NCBI GenBank assembly: GCA_003251175.1 | Contig: QKHC01000037.1 | Coordinates: 1-40,927 of the forward strand | Length of the DNA: 40,927 nucleotides | Direction of reading: 5' to 3' | Source of the DNA: Gemmatimonadota bacterium | Lineage (GTDB): Bacteria; Gemmatimonadota; Gemmatimonadetes; Gemmatimonadales; GWC2-71-9 | Shown here: positions 25,396-34,900 of the stretch, in pieces | Numbering within the stretch: the stretch's first letter is position 1 | Layout: each line of letters starts with the position of its first letter | Program-made: the position numbers and the translations under genes | The notes under the pieces: generated by a model | Told to the model about the DNA's origin: nothing | Databases searched by the model: none | What the model saw: the letters and a program-made list of their open reading frames with translations, nothing else

Positions 25396-26207
25396 GCGGC
25401 CCCCGGGGTCGGCGCGGGCGCCCGGCCCGCGAGAATGTGATCCAGCGCGAACAGGGCTGCGCCGAGTGCCCCCATGTAGTGGGATTCCTCGGACACGTTG
25501 ACCCCGGTGCCGAGCTTGTCCTGAATGGCGGCGATCATGGCCGGATTCTTGGCAACGCCGCCGGTGAACGTGACAGCCGATTCGATGCCCACGCGGCGGA
25601 GCAGTCCGACCGAGCGCGTGGCGATGGACTGATGCACGCCCAGCAGGATATCCTCGATCTTCTTGCCCTTGCCGAGCCACGACAGCACCTCGGACTCGGC
25701 AAACACGGTGCAGGTGGTGCTGATCTTGACCGCGCGCTCGCCGCGCAGGGCGGTGGGACCGAGGTCGGGCAGGGGGATCTCCAGAGCATTAGCCGCCGCG
25801 CCGAGGAATCGCCCGGTTCCCGCCGCGCACTTGTCGTTCATGCAGAAGTCGAGAATTTCGCCGGCGGGCGACACGCGGATGGCCTTCGTGTCCTGTCCAC
25901 CCATGTCGATCACGGTGCGCGTATCGGGGAACATGTGGACGGCGCCGCGACCGTGACAGGAGATCTCCGTGACCTGCGTATTGCCGAATGTGACCTTGTA
26001 GCGGCCGTACCCCGTCCCCACGACGTACTCGACCTCCTCCTCGCGCCGATCGCCGTCCTCGAGCGCCATGCGGAACGCCGTCTCTGCGGCCCGGGTCACG
26101 TTTGCGCCGGTGTCGGTCAGCGCGCGCGCGACGATGCGACGCGCCTCGTCGATGATCACCGCCTTGGTCTGCGTGGAGCCGACGTCCACCCCGGCTGCGT
26201 ACGCCAT
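25392..26207 (-). CDS. bcrA: Class I benzoyl-CoA reductase-type ATPase subunit (BcrA/BzdQ-like)
   Basis: 271 aa from ATG 26207. [76 protein letters not shown]. Confidence 0.85.
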   Translation of the reverse strand: MAYAAGVDVGSTQTKAVIIDEARRIVARALTDTGANVTRAAETAFRMALEDGDRREEEVEYVVGTGYGRYKVTFGNTQVTEISCHGRGAVHMFPDTRTVIDMGGQDTKAIRVSPAGEILDFCMNDKCAAGTGRFLGAAANALEIPLPDLGPTALRGERAVKISTTCTVFAESEVLSWLGKGKKIEDILLGVHQSIATRSVGLLRRVGIESAVTFTGGVAKNPAMIAAIQDKLGTGVNVSEESHYMGALGAALFALDHILAGRAPAPTPGAA

Positions 26208-26209
26208 GG

Positions 26210-27508
26210 CTACCTCCGACTCTGCGCGAGCGCCGCGGACGCCTTGCGCGCGGCCAGTCCTTCGAAGAACGCGTCCACGCGGTTCTTGAGCTGTGCCTCC
26301 GAAACGACCCGGCGGTCCATCATGTCCGACTCGATGAACAGCGTCGCCACGTCTCTCTGCTCCATCAGCGCCCGCCGGTTGTCCGCCAGTCCGGTCGACA
26401 CAGTGCGGCAGCTCTTGATGGGGTGGAACACCACCCCGTCCACGTGGAACGCGTCGATCATGTCGGCGAGGATCCCGGTCTGGAAAAACATCGAGTCCAT
26501 GGCGTCGCGGACGGACACCAGCAGGCCTTCGGCGAGGCTCTCGAGCGGGTGCGCGAGATCGTACTGATACCCCAGGTTGGTGCCGCCCGACGCGAACCAC
26601 AGGTAGGTGGAGTTGACGAAGGTCCCACCCCACTCGCCGAACAGTTCGTTGAAGCGACGGAAGATGGGGTAGCACGGGACGCCGACGAACACCAAGCGCC
26701 ACTTTTCCTCGGTGAGCGTCCCGATCCCATGCGCGACCTTGTATTCCATCTCTTCCACCAGGTCCTCGAAGTACGCCGCCCCCGCAGCGGAGCCGCGCAG
26801 GGCGTTGGCGACACCGAGGAAGATCGTGCCGTCGGACAGAGCATTGAAGACGGAGGGTCGGCTGCGGTTCAGCTCGAGCAGCCGCTGCCAGGCACGGCTC
26901 ATTGTGTTCGCGTGCCGCAGCGACTCGCGCAACCGATCGACGTCGAAGCGTTGTCCGGAGACCCGCTCGAGCACCGGGATCAACTCGCGCAGCTGCGCCA
27001 GCACGTAGCGACGGTCACCCTCGAAGTCGGCGTCGCCGGGACCCGGTCGCAGACCCGCGGCGCGCGAGCCAGGCACGTCGAGCACGAAGGCGGGAGTGCC
27101 GTGCATCCGCTCCCAGATCTCCCCCCACTTGATGTAGGTGTTGCACGCGTTCGTGAGCACGCTGACGGCGGGCTTGGGAATGCGCCCCATCGGAAGCGCA
27201 CCGCCCCGCAGCTGGGTGGCGACGTCCGCCTTGACGTAGCCGCAGATGTCCGGGGAGTAGCCGTAGTCCTCGGCCTCTGCGAGGTACTCGTGGGCTACGC
27301 GGCGCACGGCGGTCTGCAGCGAGTTGATCTCCGGAAACACGATCGGGAGGTCGAAGGTCCGCAGGAGCTCCGCCAGGCTCCCCATCACAAACACGTACGC
27401 CGCGCCGCGACCCTCCGCTGCCGCGGCCGTCAGGTCGGCGAACCATTCGCGGAACAGCCGTGCGCCGTCGCTGTTGCCGCGTCCCACGATTTCGGCCGTT
27501 GCAGTCAT
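26210..27508 (-). CDS. bcrB: Class I benzoyl-CoA reductase-type subunit BcrB/BzdO-like (2-hydroxyacyl-CoA dehydratase D-component fold)
   Basis: 432 aa. [80 protein letters not shown]; immediately follows the bcrC-like gene. Confidence 0.85.
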   Translation of the reverse strand: MTATAEIVGRGNSDGARLFREWFADLTAAAAEGRGAAYVFVMGSLAELLRTFDLPIVFPEINSLQTAVRRVAHEYLAEAEDYGYSPDICGYVKADVATQLRGGALPMGRIPKPAVSVLTNACNTYIKWGEIWERMHGTPAFVLDVPGSRAAGLRPGPGDADFEGDRRYVLAQLRELIPVLERVSGQRFDVDRLRESLRHANTMSRAWQRLLELNRSRPSVFNALSDGTIFLGVANALRGSAAGAAYFEDLVEEMEYKVAHGIGTLTEEKWRLVFVGVPCYPIFRRFNELFGEWGGTFVNSTYLWFASGGTNLGYQYDLAHPLESLAEGLLVSVRDAMDSMFFQTGILADMIDAFHVDGVVFHPIKSCRTVSTGLADNRRALMEQRDVATLFIESDMMDRRVVSEAQLKNRVDAFFEGLAARKASAALAQSRR

Positions 27509-27515
27509 CGTCCCC

Positions 27516-28679
27516 TCACTCGAACAGGAGGTTCTCGACGAAGGTCTCCAGCTGGATTTCCAGCTGCTCGAAGCTCGTCATGTTCTCTTCGAACTCGCTC
27601 ACGAAGTATGGAATTCCCGCTTCGTCGAGCGTCCGGGTGTGCACCACCTGCTCCTCGAGGCCGGGCTCGCACATCTTCGCCGCTGTCACGATCGCGGCCT
27701 GGGCCCGTGCCGCGCGGATGCGCTCGAGCAGCATCGGGCCCTTGGGCTTGCGGGCATCATGCTGCACGGGGCTGTGCGACGACTGCTCCAGGTAGGCGAC
27801 CGCTAGGCTTCCCAGTGGGTCGCCGTCCGGCACCACGTCGGACACGATCCAACGCAGACCGATGAGCAGATCGTCGTCCACCACGTGGCACGAGCGGCCG
27901 ATCATGCGGATCAGGTCGAGGGGCGGTTGCTCGCAGAACCCGCCTTCGAACACGACGCGAATGCGATCGCGCGCCTTGGCGGGTCGCCCGCGGATCTGAG
28001 GCAGCAGCGCTCGCAGGATCTCGTTGTGCTCCTCGCGGCGCAGCAGGCCTCCGATCGCCGTGAGCACGTATGCCTCGTCGGCGCCGAGCTGCCAGGGGGC
28101 GTCGCGCTTCAGCGCGTACAGCTCGCGGATCAGCGCGCGGTTCTCGTTATAGACGGCGATCGACGCGGCGAGGTCGGCCTCGCCGATGGCTCGGCCGGCG
28201 ATGGGCTCGAGCACGCGCCGCACCCGGTCGTACTCGTGCCGCAGGTACTCGGCGGCATGGGCCGAGTTGGCGTTCTGCGGCAGGTAGACGATCTGGCACG
28301 GGTACGGGGTGTTGCGACCCCACACGGCGGCGAGGTTGCGCGCGGCATCGCAGATCGGGTGGGTGAAGAACGCCTCCAGCTCCACACGGCCCGACAGCGT
28401 CAGCTCCAGCGACGTCTTGAGGATCGAGCAGAGATACGAGCCGAAGTGTGACTCGGCGCGGGTGGGCTCGACCGCGGCGCCGCGCACCTTGAACGGCAGC
28501 AGCCCCCCGGCGTGGGCGATTTCCTCGGGGAAGTAGACTTGGAAATGCCCGATCACCTTTCCTCCGGCCTCCCGCCAGCGGCGTACGGTGGGAAAGCGGT
28601 CGTCGTCGAGCAGATCGCGGCAGGCGGCCAGCGCGTCGTCGAGCGGGCGGTCGCGCCACTCTGCGAAGAGCGTCGTCAT
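27516..28679 (-). CDS. bcrC: Class I benzoyl-CoA reductase-type subunit BcrC/BzdN-like
   Basis: 387 aa from ATG 28679. GHFQVYFPEEIAHAGGLLPFKVRGA, SYLCSILKTSLELTLSG, FFTHPICDAARNLAAVWGRN, AKMCEPGLEEQVVHTRTLDEAGIPYFVSEFEENMTSFEQLEIQLETFVE. Confidence 0.87.
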   Translation of the reverse strand: MTTLFAEWRDRPLDDALAACRDLLDDDRFPTVRRWREAGGKVIGHFQVYFPEEIAHAGGLLPFKVRGAAVEPTRAESHFGSYLCSILKTSLELTLSGRVELEAFFTHPICDAARNLAAVWGRNTPYPCQIVYLPQNANSAHAAEYLRHEYDRVRRVLEPIAGRAIGEADLAASIAVYNENRALIRELYALKRDAPWQLGADEAYVLTAIGGLLRREEHNEILRALLPQIRGRPAKARDRIRVVFEGGFCEQPPLDLIRMIGRSCHVVDDDLLIGLRWIVSDVVPDGDPLGSLAVAYLEQSSHSPVQHDARKPKGPMLLERIRAARAQAAIVTAAKMCEPGLEEQVVHTRTLDEAGIPYFVSEFEENMTSFEQLEIQLETFVENLLFE

Positions 28680-29431
28680 CGGTCCCTCCATGCGGGTGCC
28701 CGCTTCTCGACAAATGCGCGCAGACCCTCCAGCGCGTCGGTCGTCGCCATCAACTCGCTGAGGTAGCTGGCGCCGGCGTCCCCCAGTGCGGTCCGAGCCT
28801 GCTCGCCGCTGCCGCGCGTGATGCGCTTGGCGACGCGGAGGGCGGCTCCGCTGTGGCGTGCTATGCGTGCGGCGAGCGCATCCGTCGCCGCCTCGAGATC
28901 GGCTGCAGGCACGACTCGCGCGACGAGACCGAGCCGCAGGGCCTCGGTGGCGGGGATCGGGTCGCCCGTGTACACGATTTCGGCGGCGGCTGCGGGGCCG
29001 ACGAGCCCGGGGAGCAGCGCGCATGCCGCCGGCGCGACGACACCGAGCGCGATCTCCGGCTGCCCGAAACTCGCGCCCTCCGCGGCGATGATCAGGTCCG
29101 CTGCCTGCACCACCTCGAACCCGCCGCCGAGGCATCGGCCCTGCACCGCCGCGATCACCGGGACCGGGAACGCCACCAGGGCTGCGATGGTGTCGAGGAA
29201 TTCGGGGATCAGCGCTTCGTGTTCGGGAGGGAGGTGCTCCTTCACGTCGGCACCGGCGGAAAAGTGCTTCCCGGTCGCTGACAGGATGAGCACCCGGAGC
29301 GTGGGGTCGGCCGCGAGGGGCGGGAGCGCCGCGCGGAGCTCGCCGAGCGCGGCACGGGTGAGGACGTTGAGCGGCGGCCAGTCGAGCCGGAGCCGGGCGA
29401 CGCCGCCGTCGCGCGTGCTGAGCAGAGTCAT
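28676..29431 (-). CDS. dch: Enoyl-CoA hydratase family, candidate cyclohexa-1,5-diene-1-carbonyl-CoA hydratase (Dch)
   Basis: 251 aa from ATG 29431. VLILSATGKHFSAGADVKEHLP, VIAAVQGRCLGGGFEVVQAADLIIAAEGASFGQPEIALGVVAPAA; ATGA overlap with the bcrC-like gene. Confidence 0.78.
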   Translation of the reverse strand: MTLLSTRDGGVARLRLDWPPLNVLTRAALGELRAALPPLAADPTLRVLILSATGKHFSAGADVKEHLPPEHEALIPEFLDTIAALVAFPVPVIAAVQGRCLGGGFEVVQAADLIIAAEGASFGQPEIALGVVAPAACALLPGLVGPAAAAEIVYTGDPIPATEALRLGLVARVVPAADLEAATDALAARIARHSGAALRVAKRITRGSGEQARTALGDAGASYLSELMATTDALEGLRAFVEKRAPAWRDR

Positions 29432-29438
29432 GGTGACC

Positions 29439-30155
29439 TCATGGCAGGGCGCCGGTGAGCAGCTGGCCGCCATCCACGGGGAGCACCGCGCCCGTGACGA
29501 AGGCACCGCCGTCACTGCAGAGGAACCGAACGGCGGCAGCGACGTCGGCGGGACGGCCGGCCCGTCCCAGCGGCGTGCGCGCCAGCGCTTCGGCGCGGAC
29601 CCGCTCGGGGAGGCCGGCGGTCATGGCAGTGTCGATGAAGCCCGGTGCCACGACGTTGGCCGTCACCCCGTCGCGTGCCAGCTCCAGGGCCAGCGCGCGG
29701 GCGAGACCCACGAGGCCCGCCTTGGCGGCCGCGTAGTTGGCTTGCCCGGCCTTACCGCGGAGCCCGTTGATCGATCCGATGAACACCAGCCGTCCGGCGG
29801 GGGACCGCCGCAGGTGCGGGGCGGCGGCTCGGGCCACGTGAAACGCGCCCGTGAGATTGACGCCCAGCACCGCGTCCCAGTCGGCGTCGGTGAGCTTCCA
29901 GCTGATGCGGTCGCGGACGATGCCGGCCGCGCACACCACCCAGTCGAGGCCGCCACGCTCGGCGACGATACCGTCCACGGCGCGCGCGACGGCGGTCGCG
30001 TCGCGCACGTCACCGTCGAACCGCGCGCGCGCGGCGCCGAGTCCATCGGGAAAGTCGAGGTCGAATCCGCCCACCCATGCCTCCGCCGCCAGGTCGGCGA
30101 CGATGGCATGACCGATGCCCCGGCCCGCGCCGGTTACGAGAGCGGTGCGCCGCAT
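29439..30155 (-). CDS. Short-chain dehydrogenase/reductase (3-hydroxyacyl-CoA dehydrogenase/FabG-like)
   Basis: 238 aa from ATG 30155. TALVTGAGRGIGHAI, VVCAAGI, GSINGLRGKAGQANYAAAKAGLVGLARALALELA, VNVVAPGFIDT-like VTANVVAPGFIDTAMT. Confidence 0.88.
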   Translation of the reverse strand: MRRTALVTGAGRGIGHAIVADLAAEAWVGGFDLDFPDGLGAARARFDGDVRDATAVARAVDGIVAERGGLDWVVCAAGIVRDRISWKLTDADWDAVLGVNLTGAFHVARAAAPHLRRSPAGRLVFIGSINGLRGKAGQANYAAAKAGLVGLARALALELARDGVTANVVAPGFIDTAMTAGLPERVRAEALARTPLGRAGRPADVAAAVRFLCSDGGAFVTGAVLPVDGGQLLTGALP

Positions 30156-31246
30156 TGCCCGCAGAAATGGTGCCCGGCGGGCAGCGTCTGCGCGCCGCAC
30201 TTGCCGCAGCTGCGCAGCGGCGGACCCCACGGGGTCTCGGTCCACTCGCCGCGCGCAGCGCGCTCCCGTAGCATGCCGTAGCGCGGCTCGCGCTTTTCGA
30301 CGAACGCCTGCATCCCCTCGAGCGGCTCCCAGCACGTGTAGTGCAATGCCAGCCAGTCCTGCGCGTGCCGCACGGTCTGGTGCCACACGAAGTCCTTCAG
30401 CGCATTGGTCTGCTGCTTGGTGTACCGGGCGCACTCCGGGAACGACGCGAGCAGGCGTCGCCCCAGGTCGGCGACGAACTCGTCGAGCCGCGTCAGGTCG
30501 ATGCGGTAGCCGTCCTGGTTCCGCTCCGCCTTGCGGATCTCTTCAGGCGTTGCCTCGTCGAGCCAGGTATCGCCGCGACGCACCGATGGTACCACCCAGT
30601 TGACCAGTCCCCACTCCCGAGCCTTGTGCGCGGGAACCGGCTCGTTGAGGAACAGGATCTCGCGCGCCCGTTTGTCGCCGACTACCAGCGGCAGCCACTG
30701 GGTCGCGCCCCCACAGGCCACCGAGCCGACGTGTGTCCCGACTTGCTTGACGTAGGTATGCTGGGCGATGACCGAGAGGTCGCACGCGAGTTGCGTCTCG
30801 TTGCCTCCCCCGACCGCCATGCCGTTGATGCGGGCCACCACCGGCTTGCCGGTGTTGAGGATGCTCTCGATATAGGCGCGGAACAGCGCCATGTACTTCC
30901 AGTAGTCACGGGGCCGGCCCACGTACTCGGATGCGTATTCCTTCACGTCGCCGCCGGTGCAGAAGGCGCGGTCCCCGGCACCCGTGAGCACGATCACCCC
31001 CACGGCATCGTCGAAGCTCGCGTCGCGGAACGCCGTCGCGAGCTCCTCCAGCGCGGCGGTCGAATAGGCGTTGTAGCGGCCGGGCCGGTTCAGCGTGATC
31101 CGGGCGACGCCGTCCGCCTTGCTGTACAGGACGTCCCGAAAGGCGAGCGCCTCCGGGGTGCGTGGAGCCAGCGGCCCCGATCCGTCAGCGGCAGGCGAGG
31201 CCGTGGATGAGGTGGTCGGCGAACTGGTTACCGAGCTCTGGGGCAT
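30134..31246 (-). CDS. oah: Crotonase-superfamily 6-oxocyclohex-1-ene-1-carbonyl-CoA hydrolase-like protein (Oah) with C-terminal zinc ribbon
   Basis: 370 aa. ITLNRPGRYNAYSTAALEELATAFRDA, GAGDRAFCTGGDVKEYASEYVGRPRDYWKYMALFRAYIESILNTGKPVVARINGMAVGGGNETQLACDL, RIDLTRLDEFVADLGRRLLASFPECARYTK; C-terminal CGKCGAQTLPAGHHFCGQCG. Start codon uncertain (about 60-nt overlap with the TetR gene). Confidence 0.75.
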   Translation of the reverse strand: MPQSSVTSSPTTSSTASPAADGSGPLAPRTPEALAFRDVLYSKADGVARITLNRPGRYNAYSTAALEELATAFRDASFDDAVGVIVLTGAGDRAFCTGGDVKEYASEYVGRPRDYWKYMALFRAYIESILNTGKPVVARINGMAVGGGNETQLACDLSVIAQHTYVKQVGTHVGSVACGGATQWLPLVVGDKRAREILFLNEPVPAHKAREWGLVNWVVPSVRRGDTWLDEATPEEIRKAERNQDGYRIDLTRLDEFVADLGRRLLASFPECARYTKQQTNALKDFVWHQTVRHAQDWLALHYTCWEPLEGMQAFVEKREPRYGMLRERAARGEWTETPWGPPLRSCGKCGAQTLPAGHHFCGQCGAPLS

Positions 31247-31793
31247 GGAGTGAACCCTCCGGGCGATACCACCGGGCGATCCAGTTGATCGCTCCCAGGA
31301 TCGCGAAAACGGGGACCTTGGGATCGACGGGGCGAAACTCGCCGGCGGCGATCCCCCGCTCGATCATCTCGCGCAGCGCGTGCTCGTAGGCGTCACGGCT
31401 GGCAATCACTTCGGCCTGGTGGGCGGGGGCGAGTGCCGTCGTCTCGAAGGCGAGCGGCGAACCCTCCAGGGTGTCGGTCATCACGCGGACGTGCTCGCGG
31501 ATCACGTGTGCCAGCTGCTCGCTGGCGGTGGTGAACCGCTCGCGAGCCTCCGCGACGGTGCGATGGACCTGGGCAAGGCTCTCGAGATGGCAGGCGTACA
31601 ACAACGCTTCCTTGTCGGGGAAGTAGTGGTAGAGGGCGGTTTTGCGAACCCCCAACCGCTCGGCGATGTGCTCCAGCGTGGTGGCGTGGTAGCCCTGCTC
31701 GCGGAAGGCGCGCAGCGCGGCGGACAAGATCTGCGCCCGTCGGCGGCGGCGCTTCTCGCGAATGTGTGGGGATACCTGGCTCGCTGTTGCCAT
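31185..31793 (-). CDS. TetR/AcrR family transcriptional regulator
   Basis: RRAQILSAALRAFREQGYHATTLEHIAERLGVRKTALYHYFPDKEALLYA helix-turn-helix. The second ATG (31793) has GGAG about 9 nt upstream; the ORF track start is 31802. Confidence 0.92.
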   Translation of the reverse strand: MATASQVSPHIREKRRRRRAQILSAALRAFREQGYHATTLEHIAERLGVRKTALYHYFPDKEALLYACHLESLAQVHRTVAEARERFTTASEQLAHVIREHVRVMTDTLEGSPLAFETTALAPAHQAEVIASRDAYEHALREMIERGIAAGEFRPVDPKVPVFAILGAINWIARWYRPEGSLHAPELGNQFADHLIHGLACR

Positions 31794-31818
31794 GCTGCCC
31801 ATCTCCGAGCGCCCCTGT

Positions 31819-31868
31819 CAGAATTTACCGTTGAGTAAGAATTCTACTACACGTTCAAATTCTGTCAA
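31819..31868 (-). promoter_or_regulatory. Candidate sigma70-like promoter with overlapping inverted repeats (possible TetR operator) for the benzoyl-CoA reductase operon
   Basis: Minus strand TTGACA (31868-31863), 16 nt, TAGAAT (31846-31841). Perfect 8-bp inverted repeat CAGAATTT (31819-31826)/AAATTCTG (31857-31864) and central palindrome AGAATTCT (31838-31845) in an unusually AT-rich patch. Confidence 0.6.
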
Positions 31869-31916
31869 CCCTGCTTGCTGGCGCCGCAGAGGCAATTGGG
31901 GTCATTTCATGCGGAC

Positions 31917-34900
31917 ATGGTTCGCACCACGCTGGGCATGCTGGTCCTGCTGGCGATCCCCACCTGTTTGCAGGGCCAAGACACGTTGCCGCCGTCGCAG
32001 GGGGGACGGATCCGCTCCCTGGGTCTCCCCGCCGTGCGCAAACCGTATTTCGGCTTGAGTCTCGGGCTCAACAACTTCCGGCAGGGCGACCTCACTGCTC
32101 ACGCGCGTCTCGGGACGTACCGGGACATCACGCTTCCCACGACCGGCCTGCTCGGCGTCGCCGCTGAGGGCTATCTCGGCGCCGAGGGCGGTGCCAGCGG
32201 CCTCGACGGCGGGGCCCGCGCGCTGCTGGTGAGCAACCTGCTGCGGATCGGGACAGGGCTCGACTACAACGTGCACCATTCGCGTCTCGGGTTTCTGTTG
32301 ACCGTTGACTTCCCGATGCGGCGCGGCGGCGTGCTCGGCCGTGGCAGCAAGTTGCGGCTGGATGTTGTCGCCGCCCGTGATATCGCGGGCCAGCTGACCG
32401 TCCAGTTTCCCATTCGGCAGCCGAACAGCGGCACCACCCGCCCGGCCCGCGACTTCGTCTCCCTCGACGCCGGTCGCTTCACGCCCCTGCCGTTCCGCGT
32501 CGATGACCCCGCCCTCGATAGCGCGACGGCAGAGCTTCGAGAGCGGGCGCTGTGGGTCGGACGGCTGACGACGCCGTCCCTCGGCCGCCTGAGTGGCGAT
32601 GCCGAGCGCGCCGTCGACGACGTGACCCGATCGCTGCGCGAGAGACTCGACGGACGCACGGTCGAGGACGAGATCCGAGAGTATCACGCCGTGCTGCAGC
32701 GCACCTTCGCGCTCGCGGCGGGTGACTCCCTCGCCGGAGCGGTGACCACCTGTTGGGCGCGCGGATTCCTGCTGTACGACGTCCTGTTTCCTTACAACCG
32801 GCTCCTGGGACAGAAGAAGGAGAGCGACACCATCGGGGAGTACGCGGCGCATGCCCGCGGCGTGTTCGTGCGCTGGCTGGTGACGGAATCGAATCTGCCG
32901 ATCGAGCGACACCCCGCCGTGATCGACGCTTTCCAGCGCGTGCTCGAGATCGTGGAAGCCGTGCGTGCCGATGGGCGGCAGCGGTGGGGCGACTCGCGTT
33001 TCGGGTGGCTGCCCCTCCAGCTCGCGCTCCGGCCGGAGGACTACGACGAGCAGACGGAGCTCGACTCGTTGATCAGTCAGGCTGTGGGGCAGCGCATCAT
33101 GCACGGGAACCGGGTGCGATACGTCCACAACCAGCGGTTCCAGCAGGAGCTCCGCACCTCGATCGCGCTGGCGCGTGATTATCACGTGCTGTGGATCCAT
33201 GATTTCGCGGGTCTCAACGAGCACGGTGAGCCAGACCGACTGTCGCTCTACACGGTTGCCCAGGCCTACCTGGCGGCGCTGCGCGACGCGGCGTTGCGCT
33301 ACGATTCCACCGGCCAGGTGCCGGCCTTCATGCTGTTTATCGACCAGCACTACTTCGAGAAGAACCGCAGCCGGCAGCTGCTGGCATTCCTGTCGGATCC
33401 CCTCGGCCGATCCTTGGATCTGCCGGCTCCGTTCGATTCGCTCGCGGGCGTGGTGCTCGCCGCGCAGCGCGATTTGAGCGCCGCCGTGGACGCGTCACGG
33501 CTGCTGACGGCGGAGCGGGCGCAATACGGCGAATCCTGGCTGCGGGCCCTGATGAAAGTGCACGTCAGCGTCACCAACCCCGCCGATCCGTCCTTCCGCA
33601 GCCGCTGGGTGCTACCCCTGATCGGTCTTCCCGACGATGCCATGCGGGATCACCGCAAGCTCGTCGTCTGGGACGTCACCGAAGCCGACCCCTACCGCGG
33701 CTGGGCGATGTACGCCGGCGCAGGTGTGGGGGAGCACTACGTCGGGCCATCGTGGGAGGACCGGGCTGTGGTGCTGCAGGGCCCTGCCGCACTGAGCGTG
33801 CGCCAGGACATCCGGGCACTGCTCGAGAGCCAGGGCATCTCGGGCAACGAAGTGCCGCACGTGCTGCGTGAGCAACCGCTCCCTCGCCACTATGCCGAGC
33901 GGATCAGACAGTACATCGACAGTATGGACCAATGGGGCGGCGTCGCCACCCGAGCAGTCCAGTTGCACAACGGCACGGGGTACGCCTGGAAGAACATCGA
34001 CATCGCCAAGGTGACGCTGTTCAGCCTCACCTCCCCCGGCGCGGTCATCAAGGTCCCCGACTCGCTGTGGCTGTCGGAGTTTCTCGCGTCACTTCTCGCT
34101 GGCGCCGCATTGCGCGGCACGCGCGTGGTGCTCATCGCACCGTCCCGCGCGTCGGCCCCATCCGCGGGAGCCCCGCAGCTGGCGGTCCTCCACGCCGTGC
34201 TGTCACGGGTGTTGGCCATGCGGTACGCACTGAGCCAGCCGATCGAACAGGCTGGCGGCGCCTATCGCCTGGCGCTCTACGATTCAGACACGCCGGTGGA
34301 CGACATCGGAGCCCGCATTGCCATTCTCCGTGGTCATCTCGCGGACACCCCGTTTCTGCGCGAGTTGTACGGCCTGCACCCGAGCACGATCGCCGTCCTG
34401 GCCCATCCCCCCGTCTGCAACGCGGACTCCATGCCGGAGCCCCCGCCCGTCACGCCAGCGAACGTGGTGCGGCCCAAGCTGCACTTCAAGGGATTCCTGT
34501 ACGTGTCGCAGGAACCCTGGAAGAGACTCATCGGCGGGGCCCCGCTGGCCGTCGGCCTCACGGCCTATCTCGAGCAGCGCGCGAGTCAGATCTGCGGCGG
34601 CGGCATCGTAGACGAAGAACAGATGGCGGAAGCGATGATGCTGGCGGGGGCGCAGGCGATCAACCCCGTACTCGACTCCGTGCCCCCCGAGATGCGTGAC
34701 CACTGGGCGTTCTATCTGATGGTCGGCAGTGCCAACGAGGACAACCGCAGCCTGCTCATGGACGGGGAGGCTGCGGTGCTCGTGTCGCGCTGGACCAGCC
34801 TGCTTGCCATGCCCGATTTTCTGCTCCTCGCCGGCATCTCGACCTGGATCGATGAGCAGGCGGAGCTCGACAGGCTGCTGCCCCCGCCGGGAGGGCCGAA

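Noticed and set aside
24589-28679. 2-hydroxyacyl-CoA dehydratase (HgdABC-type) instead of benzoyl-CoA reductase
   Set aside because: Two different ATPase subunits plus Oah-, Dch- and Had-like genes in one operon fit class I BCR better; kept as an alternative to be tested by phylogeny.
31902-33350. 482-aa minus-strand ORF
   Set aside because: Antisense to the PLD-like gene, which has a signal peptide and family motifs.
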